DNA of 64,000 nt from Legionella sp. PC1000 (GTDB taxonomy: Bacteria; Pseudomonadota; Gammaproteobacteria; Legionellales; Legionellaceae). Under the pieces are notes generated by a model that was given only the letters and a program-made list of their open reading frames with translations, searched no databases and was not told the DNA's origin. The translations under genes were made by a program, and so were the position numbers. This document shows, piece by piece, positions 8,429 through 17,673 of this stretch. The DNA is taken from assembly GCF_014109805.1 (NCBI RefSeq), contig NZ_CP059400.1:2326001-2390000 (forward strand), given 5' to 3'. Within the stretch, counting starts at the first letter, position 1. The number at the start of each line of letters is the position of its first letter.

Positions 8429-10303
8429 TTAAACCGCAGATGAAACCAATAATTTATTAACTCGATTTACAAAGTCTGCAGGATTATCTAATTGCCCACC
8501 TTCAGCTAAAACTGCTTGTTCAAACAACATAGTGACCCATAATTCAAATAAATCATCATCTTGAATATCATGTAAGTGTTTAATTAACTGATGCTCAGGA
8601 TTTATTTCAAATACAGGTTTGCTTATTGGAACTTGCTGGCCAGCAGCTTGCAAAATACGTTGCATTTCTAATCCCATATCTTGCTCATCTGCAACAACAC
8701 AAGCAGGTGAATCAGTCAGTCTGTGAGTCACCATCACATCTTTAACCCGTGCATCCAAAACGCTCTTAATATGCTTTAGCAAAGGTTCAAGAGTTTTTTC
8801 TTGTTCTTTGATTTGCTCAGGTGACTCATCGCCTAACTCCACCTTTCCTTTGGAAATGGACTGAAGTTTCTTTCCTGCATATTCGCTTAAATAACCAACC
8901 AGCCACTCATCCACTTTGTCGCTAAGCAACAATACTTCAATTCCTTTTTTTCTAAAAATTTCCAGGTGAGGACTGTTTTTAGCAGCATTATAACTGGACG
9001 CAGTGATGTAATAAATCTTGTCCTGTCCTTCTTGCATACGACTGACATACTCATCCAAGGTTGCTTCTTGTTTCTCGGAACCAGTAGTCGTTGTTGCAAA
9101 ACGTAGTAGCTTTGCAATAGCCTCTTTATTGGTAAAGTCTTCAATTGGGCCTTCTTTTAAAACCAATCCAAACTCATTCCAAAACTTTTGATAGGTTTCC
9201 TTATCTTGAGTACTCATTTTTTCAAGCATGGCTAAAACACGTTTTGTACATGCAGAACGGATGCTCTCTACTTGTTTGTTGTCTTGTAAAATTTCTCGAG
9301 ACACATTAAGCGGTAAATCACTCGCATCCACAATTCCTTTTACAAAACGTAAATAGCGAGGTAAAAATTGAGTGGCATCGTCCATAATAAAAACACGTTT
9401 AACATAAAGCTTTAAGCCATGTTTGACTTCATGTTGCCATAAATCAAATGGTGCATGTGCAGGAATATATAGCAAAGAAATATAATCATGCTTTCCTTCA
9501 ACATGGTTGTGTGACCAAATGAGCGGATCTTGGAAGTCATGAGAAATATGCTTATAAAGTTGTTTGTACTCTTCATCAGGAATATCTGATTTTTGCATTG
9601 TCCATAAAGCAGTTGCCTTATTTACAGTTTCATATTCGTTTGTTTCTTTATCATCCTGAGAGATTTTCTTCATAACGATAGGCCAGCAAATATGATCTGA
9701 ATATTTACTGATAATACTGCGCAGACGCCAATTGCTGAGAAACTCATCATTCTCATCTTTGATATGTAAAGTGATTTCAGTACCACGAGTTGCTTTATTT
9801 TCAGAAGCAATGGTAAATTCCCCTTCGCCATTGGATTCCCAAATAATTCCCTCTTCGGATTTCACTCCCGCACGTCGACTTTTAACAGTTACCTTATCAG
9901 CAACAATAAATGCTGAGTAAAAGCCCACACCAAATTGTCCAATTAACTGAGAGTCTTTTGCACTTTCCCCTGTTAAATGGCTCATGAATTCTTTGGTGCC
10001 CGATTTCGCGATTGTACCCAAGTTATCAACAGCCTCATCCCAAGTTAAGCCAATACCATTATCTTTAATCGTGATTGTTTTTAACTTCTCGTTAACATCA
10101 ATAGTAATTCTTAAATCAGAATCATTTTCATACAGTGTACCGTTTGATAAAGCTAAGAATCTTAATTTATCCAACGCATCAGAAGCATTGGAAACTAACT
10201 CGCGTAAAAATATTTCCTTGTTGCTATACAGTGAATGCACGACCAAATGCAACATTTGCTTTACTTCTGTTTGAAAGCCCATGGTTTGTTGCTTACTTGA
10301 CAT
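8429..10303 (-). CDS. htpG: Chaperone HtpG (bacterial Hsp90)
   Basis: ATP-dependent cytosolic Hsp90 chaperone of 624 residues, full length. The N-terminal GHKL ATPase shows [39 protein letters not shown] and [11 protein letters not shown]. The middle domain holds [11 protein letters not shown] and the C-terminal dimerisation region ends the protein. The start at 10303 has an AGGAGATTAGG ribosome site. It is transcribed alone, convergent with the coiled-coil gene. Confidence 0.97.
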
Positions 10304-10400
10304 TTACCTAATCTCCTATGAAACATTTCTTAATGATGTATGTTCATATAGGGTTGATTTGCTAAATTTCAAGGGGGACCTACTGAAATTTACATACAAA

Positions 10401-11303
10401 TTATTCGTAATCAAACCCAGGCATCGTTAAGGTCCCCCCAGAATGAATAATTAATACATTACCTTTCAATTGTTCGGTTTTGATATATTTCCTTGACTCA
10501 TAAAATAGCTTTGCTGCATAAATAGGATCAGCCAAAATCCCCTCTTCTCGTGCCAGACGCTTTATTTCATTTTTAATTGTTTGATTCACTGAGCCAAAAG
10601 CTTTGGCGGTAGTAGGATAAAAACAAAGAAAATTACGGGGAATTAGTTCAAGCCATTGTTTTAGTTTATTTCGAAACGTTATTTCATCATCAGCCAACAA
10701 CAATACATAAACCCGAGCAGAATGATTTAATCGGTTCAGACCTTTAATGAGTGCAGCAGCGGAAAAGCCTGTACCCGAGTCAATAAAAATATGTTGAAAC
10801 GTAAATCCCAATGAATGCTCATTTAAAATAATATCATCAGCCAGAGTTAACGCACCATTCATTGCTTGAGATACGCTTGCTCCTTCCCGTAAAACAAATC
10901 CAGGCTCATTTAACTTCAGTAAGTAATTATCGGCCAGTTCATTAACTTTTGACCACGCGTTACGGGCAACCCAGACAATTTCCCGTTCCTCGAGAAATAA
11001 ACGGCTTAATTTATAATTCCCGCGCAGCTCCAATTGCCAAGACTGTATCAAGAAGGCAGTTACTTTCAGTTTAAATTCGCGTACTAATTGTAATGCAGCA
11101 AGTAAATTGTTGGATTGAGGTCCGGCAATAATAATTAAGTGCTGAATTCCTTCCTCAATCAAACAAGGAAAAAGACTGGCATACTTTCGTAATTTTGAAC
11201 CACTGATGCCACAACCTAATTCGTCATCTCTTTTAACATAACAACGTACGTCTTGATTAGGAAATTGATTTAAACAATGTACTCGACTGGATAAGTTCCA
11301 CAT
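10401..11303 (-). CDS. ACC deaminase / D-cysteine desulfhydrase-family PLP enzyme
   Basis: Fold-type II pyridoxal-phosphate enzyme of 300 residues. YVKRDDELGCGISGSKLRKY matches the family's RDD...GxKxRK start with the PLP lysine. GPQSNNLLAA and the late IIHSGGTL phosphate-binding loop also fit. Relatives act on 1-aminocyclopropane-1-carboxylate, D-cysteine or L-cysteate; the substrate cannot be read from the sequence. It is monocistronic and separated from yaaA by a large inverted repeat. Confidence 0.8.
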   Translation of the reverse strand: MWNLSSRVHCLNQFPNQDVRCYVKRDDELGCGISGSKLRKYASLFPCLIEEGIQHLIIIAGPQSNNLLAALQLVREFKLKVTAFLIQSWQLELRGNYKLSRLFLEEREIVWVARNAWSKVNELADNYLLKLNEPGFVLREGASVSQAMNGALTLADDIILNEHSLGFTFQHIFIDSGTGFSAAALIKGLNRLNHSARVYVLLLADDEITFRNKLKQWLELIPRNFLCFYPTTAKAFGSVNQTIKNEIKRLAREEGILADPIYAAKLFYESRKYIKTEQLKGNVLIIHSGGTLTMPGFDYE

Positions 11304-11317
11304 AAATTAACTATTTT

Positions 11318-11397
11318 GTAGCTTGGGTGAGCGTTGCGGAACCCGGAAATAATTTATCGGATAAAACCCGGGTTCCGCTACGCTCCACCCAGGCTAC
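11318..11397. repeat. Long inverted repeat of a dispersed Legionella-type family
   Basis: The arms at 11318-11346 (begins GTAGCTTGGGTGAGCG) and 11368-11397 (ends CCACCCAGGCTAC) are imperfect reverse complements of about 29 bp around a 21-bp spacer. Related shorter copies occur at 29076-29108 and, degenerate, at 2205. It lies between two minus-strand genes and could fold into a transcript hairpin. Confidence 0.8.
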
Positions 11398-11414
11398 AAT
11401 CATTAAATTTTACA

Positions 11415-12191
11415 TTAATGAGTATCTCGTACAAAATCAAGATGAGCATCAGTTGATGTCGAACTATGGAATTTATAACCCAGTTCATTAAATTGCTTCA
11501 GGTGTTCTAAATCATCAAATTGGTTTTGCATGAGAAACTTAGCCATTGTCCCGCGTGCCTTTTTCGCATGAATACCAATTATTTTCATTTGATCATTCTT
11601 TTTTTCATAAAAATTGATCGTAATCATTGGATAATTTAATCCCTTTTCATCTACAACTTTAAAATACTCACTTGATGCCAGATTAATTAATACCGGATTT
11701 TTCTGCTCGGCTAGCTGTTGATTTAGTGCATTAGTTACTGTTTCTTGCCAAAAATCATACAAATTTTTACCCGCAGGATTCTGTAATCGTACTCCCATTT
11801 CAAGCCGGTAAGGTTGGATATTATCTAAAGGTTTTAACATACCATAAAGCCCAGATAAAACTCGCAAGTGGTTTTGCGAATAGTCAATCGTCTTTTGCTC
11901 CCAGCTTGCAGCTTTTAAACCTTGGTAAACATCTCCCTGAAATAAAAGTAAAGCGGGGTACGCATGTGATGACACTTTATCGTCCAAACAAAAATCTTGA
12001 TAGCGTTTATAATTTAATTCAGCCAAATCCTTGGACAAATCCATCAACGCAGCTATATCAGCAACTGATTTAGTTTTCATCAGTTTAACCAGAGTATTGG
12101 TTTTATCAACAAACATAGGATTGGATGTCGTTCCAGAATAGGGCTTGGAACTATTTAATAATTTTTTAGCTGGTGATAATAAAATAAGCAT
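11415..12191 (-). CDS. yaaA: YaaA peroxide-stress protein (DUF328)
   Basis: Cytosolic protein that limits free iron during hydrogen peroxide stress in E. coli. It begins MLILLSPAKKLL and has the family's YSGLYGMLKPLD-type segment (LSGLYGMLKPLDNIQPYRLEMG), LINLASSEYFK and KKARGTMAKFL. At 258 residues it is full length. ATG 12191 is chosen over an upstream TTG at 12197 because it gives the canonical N-terminus. Confidence 0.92.
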   Translation of the reverse strand: MLILLSPAKKLLNSSKPYSGTTSNPMFVDKTNTLVKLMKTKSVADIAALMDLSKDLAELNYKRYQDFCLDDKVSSHAYPALLLFQGDVYQGLKAASWEQKTIDYSQNHLRVLSGLYGMLKPLDNIQPYRLEMGVRLQNPAGKNLYDFWQETVTNALNQQLAEQKNPVLINLASSEYFKVVDEKGLNYPMITINFYEKKNDQMKIIGIHAKKARGTMAKFLMQNQFDDLEHLKQFNELGYKFHSSTSTDAHLDFVRDTH

Positions 12192-12208
12192 AATCAATCC
12201 ATAGAAAT

Positions 12209-12766
12209 TTAACGCGCAGTACCAGGAACCATACCAACCCGCGGTCTAAAGACATAAATAGTAATAGGATCACTAGTATCAATCACATTTCCATCCGCAT
12301 CAACAATTTGCACAGCCAAATTATGCGTTCCCCTATTCATACCTTTTATTTCAAATACTGGATTCACTTGCGGTTCGCCAAGAGTTCCACTATCGTAAAT
12401 CAATTGTAACTTATCTCCCGGACGTAATTCAGGTTCTACTCCTGCAGTCACGACGACAAAGCCTTGATTATTACGAATTGTTGCCCCACTTTGGGGTTGG
12501 GTAATTTCTATTTTAGTGTAGGAATTCTTTAACTTTATCGTATCATCTTGATCTTCTTGCTCAGGTTTTTGTGCTGGAGTTTGAGGAGACGAAGGAGTTG
12601 GTGATGAAAAACTTTGTGTCTCGGGAATTGTCACGGTTTCAGCTCCCTTACGCGGGGTATCACTGAAATGAACATTTCCTTGACTATCAGTCCATTTGTA
12701 AATTTGCATCGCATAGGACGCGCAAATTACCATCATAAAGGATAGAGAGACAAAAAATTTACTCAT
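12209..12766 (-). CDS. DUF4124 periplasmic protein downstream of glnA
   Basis: Exported protein of about 185 residues. A signal peptide (SLSFMMVICASYA) is followed by a DUF4124 domain, YKWTDSQGNVHFSDTP. A Pro/Ser/Gln-rich linker and a C-terminal beta-rich segment (about 110-180) complete it. Its function is unknown. It lies directly after glnA, and DUF4124 genes often follow glnA in gammaproteobacteria, so co-transcription is likely. The second ATG (12766) sits at a better distance from AGGAA than the first (12772). Confidence 0.82.
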   Translation of the reverse strand: MSKFFVSLSFMMVICASYAMQIYKWTDSQGNVHFSDTPRKGAETVTIPETQSFSSPTPSSPQTPAQKPEQEDQDDTIKLKNSYTKIEITQPQSGATIRNNQGFVVVTAGVEPELRPGDKLQLIYDSGTLGEPQVNPVFEIKGMNRGTHNLAVQIVDADGNVIDTSDPITIYVFRPRVGMVPGTAR

Positions 12767-12777
12767 CACCATTGTTC

Positions 12778-14187
12778 CTATAGGCTGTAATACAACTCAA
12801 ATTCATAAGGATGGGTCAAACTTCTAATCCTAGTTGTTTCTTCTTCCTTCATTTTGATGTAATTCATAATAAAATCTTTAGTAAACACATCACCTTGTAA
12901 CAAGAAATCATGATCCTTTTCCAGATATTCCATAGATTGTTCTAAAGACGAACATACTGTAGGTATATCAACAAGTTCTTCTGGTGGTAAATCATAGAGA
13001 TCTTTATCCATAGCTTGACCTGGATGAATTTTCTTTTGGATACCATCCAGCCCTGCCATCATCATGGCGGCAAATGCCAGATAGGGGTTCGCAGTAGGAT
13101 CAGGGAAACGGACTTCAATACGACGTGCCTTAGGATTGTTCACATGAGGAATGCGAATTGCAGCAGATCGGTTTCTTGCTGAGTAAGCCAATAGAACCGG
13201 AGCTTCAAAACCAGGAACTAAACGCTTATAACTGTTGGTTGATGGGTTAGTAAACGCATTTAAAGCACGTGCATGCTTAATTATTCCACCTATATAATAA
13301 AGTGCCATTTCGGAAAGACCGCCATACTGATCACCGGAAAACAGATTCACACCGTCTTTGGCTAATGATTGATGGCAATGCATACCGCTTCCGTTGTCAC
13401 CAACTAAAGGCTTGGGCATAAAAGTAGCTGTTTTTCCGTAATTATGCGCAACGTTATGAACTACATATTTTAAAATTTGTAATTCATCGGCCTTTTTGGT
13501 CAATGTATTAAACCGAGTAGCAATTTCACATTGGTTTGCTGTAGCTACTTCATGATGATGCGCTTCGACAACAGTTCCCAATGATTCGAGGATCAAACTC
13601 ATTGCAGAACGCATATCATGAGAAGAATCTACTGGAGGAACAGGGAAATAACCACCTTTTATCGCTGGGCGATGTCCAATATTACCTCCTTCTAATTCTT
13701 TTCCTGAATACCATTGGGCTTCTTCTGAATCAATTTTATAAAAAGCACCGCCAATGGTTGTTTCCCATTGTACGCTATCGAAGACAAAAAACTCAGGCTC
13801 GGGTCCAAAATAGGCTGTATCCGCAATACCAGTAGATTGCAAGTAAGCTTCAGCACGTAACGCCAATGATCTGGGACAACGTTCATATCCCATCATAGTT
13901 TTTGGATCGACTACATTACATCGAATGAATAGAGTGTTGTCCTGAAAGAATGGATCGAGCTTCATTGTTTCCAAATCAGGCATCAAAGCCAAATCGGACT
14001 GGTGAATTTTTTGCCAACCCTTAAAAGAAGATCCATCTATCATTTTTCCATTTTCAATAAAATCATTATCCACTGATGAAATTGGGATGGTTATATGTTG
14101 CTCTTTACCCCGTATGTCCGTAAACCGCAGGTCAACTAATTTGGCATCATGTTCCTTAATCGCCTCAAGTACTGTATTTTTGCTCAT
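12778..14187 (-). CDS. glnA: Glutamine synthetase type I
   Basis: Ammonium-assimilating enzyme making glutamine from glutamate, ammonia and ATP as a dodecamer. At 469 residues it is full length. Motifs include the beta-grasp [32 protein letters not shown], the [18 protein letters not shown] substrate loop, [10 protein letters not shown] and [15 protein letters not shown]. The Tyr of LYDLPPEE is the adenylylation site of GSI-beta enzymes, so GlnE control is likely. No sigma-54 site was recognised upstream. The start has a GGAGAG ribosome site. Confidence 0.97.
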   Translation of the reverse strand: MSKNTVLEAIKEHDAKLVDLRFTDIRGKEQHITIPISSVDNDFIENGKMIDGSSFKGWQKIHQSDLALMPDLETMKLDPFFQDNTLFIRCNVVDPKTMMGYERCPRSLALRAEAYLQSTGIADTAYFGPEPEFFVFDSVQWETTIGGAFYKIDSEEAQWYSGKELEGGNIGHRPAIKGGYFPVPPVDSSHDMRSAMSLILESLGTVVEAHHHEVATANQCEIATRFNTLTKKADELQILKYVVHNVAHNYGKTATFMPKPLVGDNGSGMHCHQSLAKDGVNLFSGDQYGGLSEMALYYIGGIIKHARALNAFTNPSTNSYKRLVPGFEAPVLLAYSARNRSAAIRIPHVNNPKARRIEVRFPDPTANPYLAFAAMMMAGLDGIQKKIHPGQAMDKDLYDLPPEELVDIPTVCSSLEQSMEYLEKDHDFLLQGDVFTKDFIMNYIKMKEEETTRIRSLTHPYEFELYYSL

Positions 14188-14285
14188 TATTACTCTCCAG
14201 GATAGTCTGGTTGTATAGTGTACCTTAAGTGACTTATTAAACCCAATAGATTAAACTCTATGTTTTAACATAAACCATAAAAAAC

Positions 14286-15488
14286 ATGGGTGCATACCAA
14301 TATCAGGCGCTTCAAAAAAATGGCAATGCGACCAAAGGTGTACTGGAAGCAGATTCTGAGCGTCACGCACGCCAACTCTTACGTGATCAGGGATTAATTC
14401 CAACTCAAGTTCGTATATTGAGTCAACAGCGTGCAGGGAGTCATGCCAGAAGCAAAATTTCTGCAGCAGATCTTGCCCTATTTACACGTCAGTTAGCTAC
14501 ATTACTTGCTGCGGGGATTCCTGTTGAGGAATCATTACGTGGAGTGAGCGAGCAAACAGAAAAAGACAAAGTCAGAGAACTCATTATTGGTGTGCGTGCA
14601 AAAGTCCTTGAAGGTTATGGATTAGCACAGGCCATGGCTCAATTTCCATCCGCATTCCCCGAGTTATATCGCGCTACTGTGGGTTCAGGAGAGCAAACGG
14701 GTCGCCTTGATGTGGTTTTAGAAAAATTAGCGGATTATACTGAAAATCAGCAGCAGACAAGACAGAAAATTCAGCAGGCGCTGATTTATCCACTCATTAT
14801 GATTATTGTCTCAATTGCCATTATTAGCTTTTTGCTAAGTTTTGTTGTTCCAAAAATTATTGAAGTATTTACCAGCAGCGGACAAACTCTGCCTGAAATG
14901 ACTCTATTATTAATTAACATTAGTCACTTCGTTAAAGATTATGGCCTTTATACCTTAATTGTACTTATCCTCATAATTTTTGCCTTTAAGAAAAGCCTGA
15001 ACAATGAAAAGATTAAAATTACTTGGCATCGTCTGTTATTAAAACTTCCTATAATTTCATATTTGGTAAAAACAGTTAATGTTTCGCGTTATATACATAC
15101 TTTTGGTATACTTTTCGCAGCAGGAGTAAGTGTTCTAGAAACAATGCGCGTTGCAGCAAGCCTAGTAACCAATGTCGTTATGCGACAAGCTTTTGATACT
15201 GCTACAATAAAAGTTAGAGAAGGATGTGGTATTAATGAGGCTTTAAAAGAAACAGGTTATATTAGTCCGATGGCAATTCATTTAATTGGCAGCGGTGAAA
15301 AAAGCGGCCAATTGTCCAACATGATGGAACGCGCTGCAGCTCACTTAGATAATGAAGTCAAACGGCTAATTGATACATCATTGACTTTACTGGAGCCTAT
15401 GGTGATCCTATTGATGGGTGCAATCGTTTTATTTATTGTTTTAGCTACTTTATTACCTATTTTTTCAATGGAGCAATTAATAACTTAA
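14286..15488 (+). CDS. lspF: Type II secretion platform protein GspF (LspF)
   Basis: Inner-membrane platform protein of type II secretion that connects the GspE ATPase to pseudopilus assembly. Its 400 residues contain the two T2SSF repeats, with the three hydrophobic segments near 165-195, 215-235 and 365-395. MGAYQYQALQKNGNATKGVLEADS is trimmed here to its family hallmark YQYQALQKNG. It heads the operon lspF-G-H-I-J-K and is divergent from glnA. In Legionella this system exports many degradative enzymes and virulence factors. Confidence 0.95.
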   Translation: MGAYQYQALQKNGNATKGVLEADSERHARQLLRDQGLIPTQVRILSQQRAGSHARSKISAADLALFTRQLATLLAAGIPVEESLRGVSEQTEKDKVRELIIGVRAKVLEGYGLAQAMAQFPSAFPELYRATVGSGEQTGRLDVVLEKLADYTENQQQTRQKIQQALIYPLIMIIVSIAIISFLLSFVVPKIIEVFTSSGQTLPEMTLLLINISHFVKDYGLYTLIVLILIIFAFKKSLNNEKIKITWHRLLLKLPIISYLVKTVNVSRYIHTFGILFAAGVSVLETMRVAASLVTNVVMRQAFDTATIKVREGCGINEALKETGYISPMAIHLIGSGEKSGQLSNMMERAAAHLDNEVKRLIDTSLTLLEPMVILLMGAIVLFIVLATLLPIFSMEQLIT

Positions 15489-15550
15489 AGCCAAATGTGG
15501 TGCAGCTAATTGCTTCACTTTCATCCAATCGAATTTAAATCGGAGTAAAA

Positions 15551-15976
15551 ATGAATAGACAAAAAGGATTCTCATTAATTGAAATCATGGTAGTAGTCGT
15601 TATATTGGGCATTCTCGCCTCTATAGTGGTGCCTAAAATAATGGGTCGTCCTGATGAGGCGCGCAAAGTTAAAGCCAAACAAGATGTACTTGCCATCCAA
15701 AACGCATTGGATTTATACAAATTAGACAATGGTAATTATCCCACTACGGATCAAGGCTTGATGGCCCTCGTTGAGAAACCGACATCAAATCCTGTACCCA
15801 ACAATTGGAAACAATACCTCAAGTCACTTCCCACTGACCCATGGGGGAGAGATTATCTTTATTTAAATCCTGGTCAACACGGTGATGTTGATGTTTTCAC
15901 CTACGGCGCTGAAGGACAACCCGGAGGTACAGGGATTAATGCCGAAATTGGTAACTGGGATGAGAAAAAACAATAG
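15551..15976 (+). CDS. lspG: Major pseudopilin GspG (LspG)
   Basis: Main subunit of the type II secretion pseudopilus, 141 residues. The short leader MNRQKG ends before the prepilin peptidase site, G/FSLIEIMVVV, which has Glu at +5. The GspG signatures IMGRPDEARK, LDLYKLDNGNYPTTDQG, LPTDPWGRDY and the C-terminal YGAEGQPGG calcium-loop region follow. The stop overlaps the lspH start by 17 bp. The leader here is short, in contrast to those of H and I. Confidence 0.96.
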   Translation: MNRQKGFSLIEIMVVVVILGILASIVVPKIMGRPDEARKVKAKQDVLAIQNALDLYKLDNGNYPTTDQGLMALVEKPTSNPVPNNWKQYLKSLPTDPWGRDYLYLNPGQHGDVDVFTYGAEGQPGGTGINAEIGNWDEKKQ

Positions 15977-16595
15977 ATTTCTTCGGAAGCTCCCTACAGA
16001 GAGAGGAACGCGAGGAGGCACGAAGCGCAGAATTGCTTCATGCACGCGGTCACATGAGAATTTGCGCACCGTATGGACCAAGCAATTCTCCTCTGTAGTA
16101 GAAGTTCCCAAGAAGTCGAATCAAGGTTTTACCCTGATTGAAATCTTGATTGTTCTGGTGATCATCGGCATAACTGTTGGTTTTGCCTTAGTTGCCTTTG
16201 GGGATTTTGGTGAAAGTCGGCGTATTTTATTTTCTGCAGAACAATTAGTTAATACGCTTCGCCTAGCCCAACAGCAGGCTATTTTGGGAACCAGCACTCT
16301 GGGCCTGCGTATTGATAACAACGGTTATCAAGTGTTTCAACTGTACAACAACGCTCAATGGAAACCCATTTCCGATAAAGGAGTGTTTAAAATGACTTAT
16401 TTTCCCCAAGATACACGTATTATTTTGAAAACCAGTAGTTCAACCCCAGTGGGAGTCCCACCTATCATTATTTCTGCCTCTGGAGATATGACACCGTTTA
16501 CTTTAAATTTTGGTAGCAAGCAAGATAACAATTTAGCCTTGCTTATTGGCAAACGTAATGGGGAACTCCAATTTAACGTGGTAAACACTAAATAG
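15960..16595 (+). CDS. lspH: Minor pseudopilin GspH (LspH) with an element-extended leader
   Basis: Minor pseudopilin at the tip of the type II secretion pseudopilus. The prepilin motif is NQG/FTLIEILIVLVIIG, but cleavage would fall after residue 56. The leader is normally under about 20 residues. The excess comes from the 142-bp palindromic element at 15976-16117; without it the leader would be about MRKNN plus NQG. ATG 15960 overlaps the lspG stop and is the natural coupled start. The rest (globular domain to residue 211) looks complete. Whether PilD still cleaves this long, Arg-rich leader is not known. Confidence 0.9.
   Translation: MRKNNRFLRKLPTERGTRGGTKRRIASCTRSHENLRTVWTKQFSSVVEVPKKSNQGFTLIEILIVLVIIGITVGFALVAFGDFGESRRILFSAEQLVNTLRLAQQQAILGTSTLGLRIDNNGYQVFQLYNNAQWKPISDKGVFKMTYFPQDTRIILKTSSSTPVGVPPIIISASGDMTPFTLNFGSKQDNNLALLIGKRNGELQFNVVNTK
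15976..16117. repeat. Protein-coding palindromic element, copy B (in lspH)
   Basis: A 142-bp element with the same boundaries as copy A: it begins GATTTCTTCGGAAG and ends TTCCCAAGAAGTC, imperfect inverted ends. Nested inside are further inverted repeats: CTACAGAG 15994-16001 with CTCTGTAG 16091-16098, and AGAATTGCTT 16029-16038 with AAGCAATTCT 16080-16089. The whole unit can therefore fold as a long hairpin. It has 66% gapless identity to copy A and is translated in the same element frame. Confidence 0.82.
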
Positions 16596-16596
16596 T

Positions 16597-16680
16597 GCGA
16601 GGAGACATGAAACGCAAAACCACAATGTACCTACCCGTACGTGAGGATTCGAATTCTGAAGTAACGTTTCACAAGGGGTC
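16597..16680. repeat. Shortened third copy (C) of the palindromic element at the 5' end of lspI
   Basis: From 16597 the sequence aligns without gaps to element offsets 35-90 of copy B (33 of 56 identical by hand). Its GGATTCGA core matches copy A exactly. After an apparent 24-nt deletion, 16659-16680 aligns with the element's last 22 bases (14 of 22). The frame relative to the element is the same as in A and B. The lspI start codon and its GAGGAG ribosome site both lie inside the element. The 5' arm is not recognisable. Confidence 0.6.
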
Positions 16681-17041
16681 TAATGAGTCAGGATTCACTC
16701 TAATCGAAGTTCTATTAGCACTTTCCATAATAGCGATTGCATTGACTGCTTTGCTGAAAGCGATATCACAAAATGTAGAAACTACCCGACGTATAAAAGA
16801 AAAAACAGTGAGTCATTGGGTTGCCATGCAAGGTGTGGCAATGATTCAGCTCAATTTACTCCAGATTAATCAAAGTCAGGAAACAACCCAAGATACAACC
16901 ATGTTGAATGAACACTGGTACTGGAGAGCTAAAGTAAGCTCGACACCACTAAAAAACATTCAAAAAATAGTTATTTCAGTCAGTCCAGAAAAAATAGGCC
17001 CTTTTAGAGAGGAACTGCAAGCTTTCAGGTATGTACCATGA
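16607..17041 (+). CDS. lspI: Minor pseudopilin GspI (LspI)
   Basis: Minor pseudopilin that nucleates the type II pseudopilus tip with J and K. ATG 16607 is chosen because GCGAGGAG lies 5 bases upstream; a GTG at 16595 overlapping the lspH stop is an alternative. The leader is 29 residues, with cleavage at ESG/FTLIEVLLALSI. Its first part (MKRKTTMYLPVRED) is encoded by the shortened palindromic element. The remaining 115 residues fit a normal GspI. It overlaps lspJ by 4 bp (ATGA). Confidence 0.9.
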   Translation: MKRKTTMYLPVREDSNSEVTFHKGSNESGFTLIEVLLALSIIAIALTALLKAISQNVETTRRIKEKTVSHWVAMQGVAMIQLNLLQINQSQETTQDTTMLNEHWYWRAKVSSTPLKNIQKIVISVSPEKIGPFREELQAFRYVP

Positions 17042-17673
17042 AAAAAAATGCAACATCCGACAAACTGAATGGCTTTACTTTGATTGAAATTTTAATTGCA
17101 CTTGCCATATTTGCTATTCTGGCAACAATTACAAGCTCTGTATTGTATAATGCATTTACAACACGTTCTCGAGTTAATGAACAAAGTGAACGTCTCAACG
17201 AATTGCAGCTTGCAATAAGCCTTATTCAACAAGATACGCGTCAAACTGTAGAGCGCCCTATTCGAAGTAATGAAATGCAGTTACTACCTGCTTTTATAGG
17301 ACAAACAAATTATGTGGAATTTACGCGGGATGGTAATATAAATCCTGGCAATATTGAAAAACGCAGTACACTCAAACGAGTTGCATATGTTTGCCAACAA
17401 GGAACTTTAATCCGTAGAACCTGGAGTAGTCTCGACATAATCAATCAAAAAAGCTATGAAGATAAGCTCTTGCTGAATCGCCTTACTAACTGCCACTTTG
17501 GTTATTTAAATCAAAATTTGCAAATACTTCCTGAATGGAGAGAACAAGCGGTAACCTTAAATCAGCGTAAAGAGCCATTCCCCAAAGCCATACAATTTAA
17601 TATGACTTTGCAGGATCAGGGTGAACTGAATTTACTTTTTGTTCTACCGGGTGCGCTTTATGTTTCAAATTAA
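17038..17673 (+). CDS. lspJ: Minor pseudopilin GspJ (LspJ)
   Basis: Third tip pseudopilin, 211 residues. The leader MKKNATSDKLNG is of normal length and is followed by FTLIEILIALAIFAIL. The globular part contains the GspJ-type segment SLIQQDTRQTVERP and LKRVAYVCQQG. The start overlaps the lspI stop (ATGA) and the end overlaps lspK by 14 bp, so the operon is tightly coupled. Confidence 0.94.
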   Translation: MKKNATSDKLNGFTLIEILIALAIFAILATITSSVLYNAFTTRSRVNEQSERLNELQLAISLIQQDTRQTVERPIRSNEMQLLPAFIGQTNYVEFTRDGNINPGNIEKRSTLKRVAYVCQQGTLIRRTWSSLDIINQKSYEDKLLLNRLTNCHFGYLNQNLQILPEWREQAVTLNQRKEPFPKAIQFNMTLQDQGELNLLFVLPGALYVSN

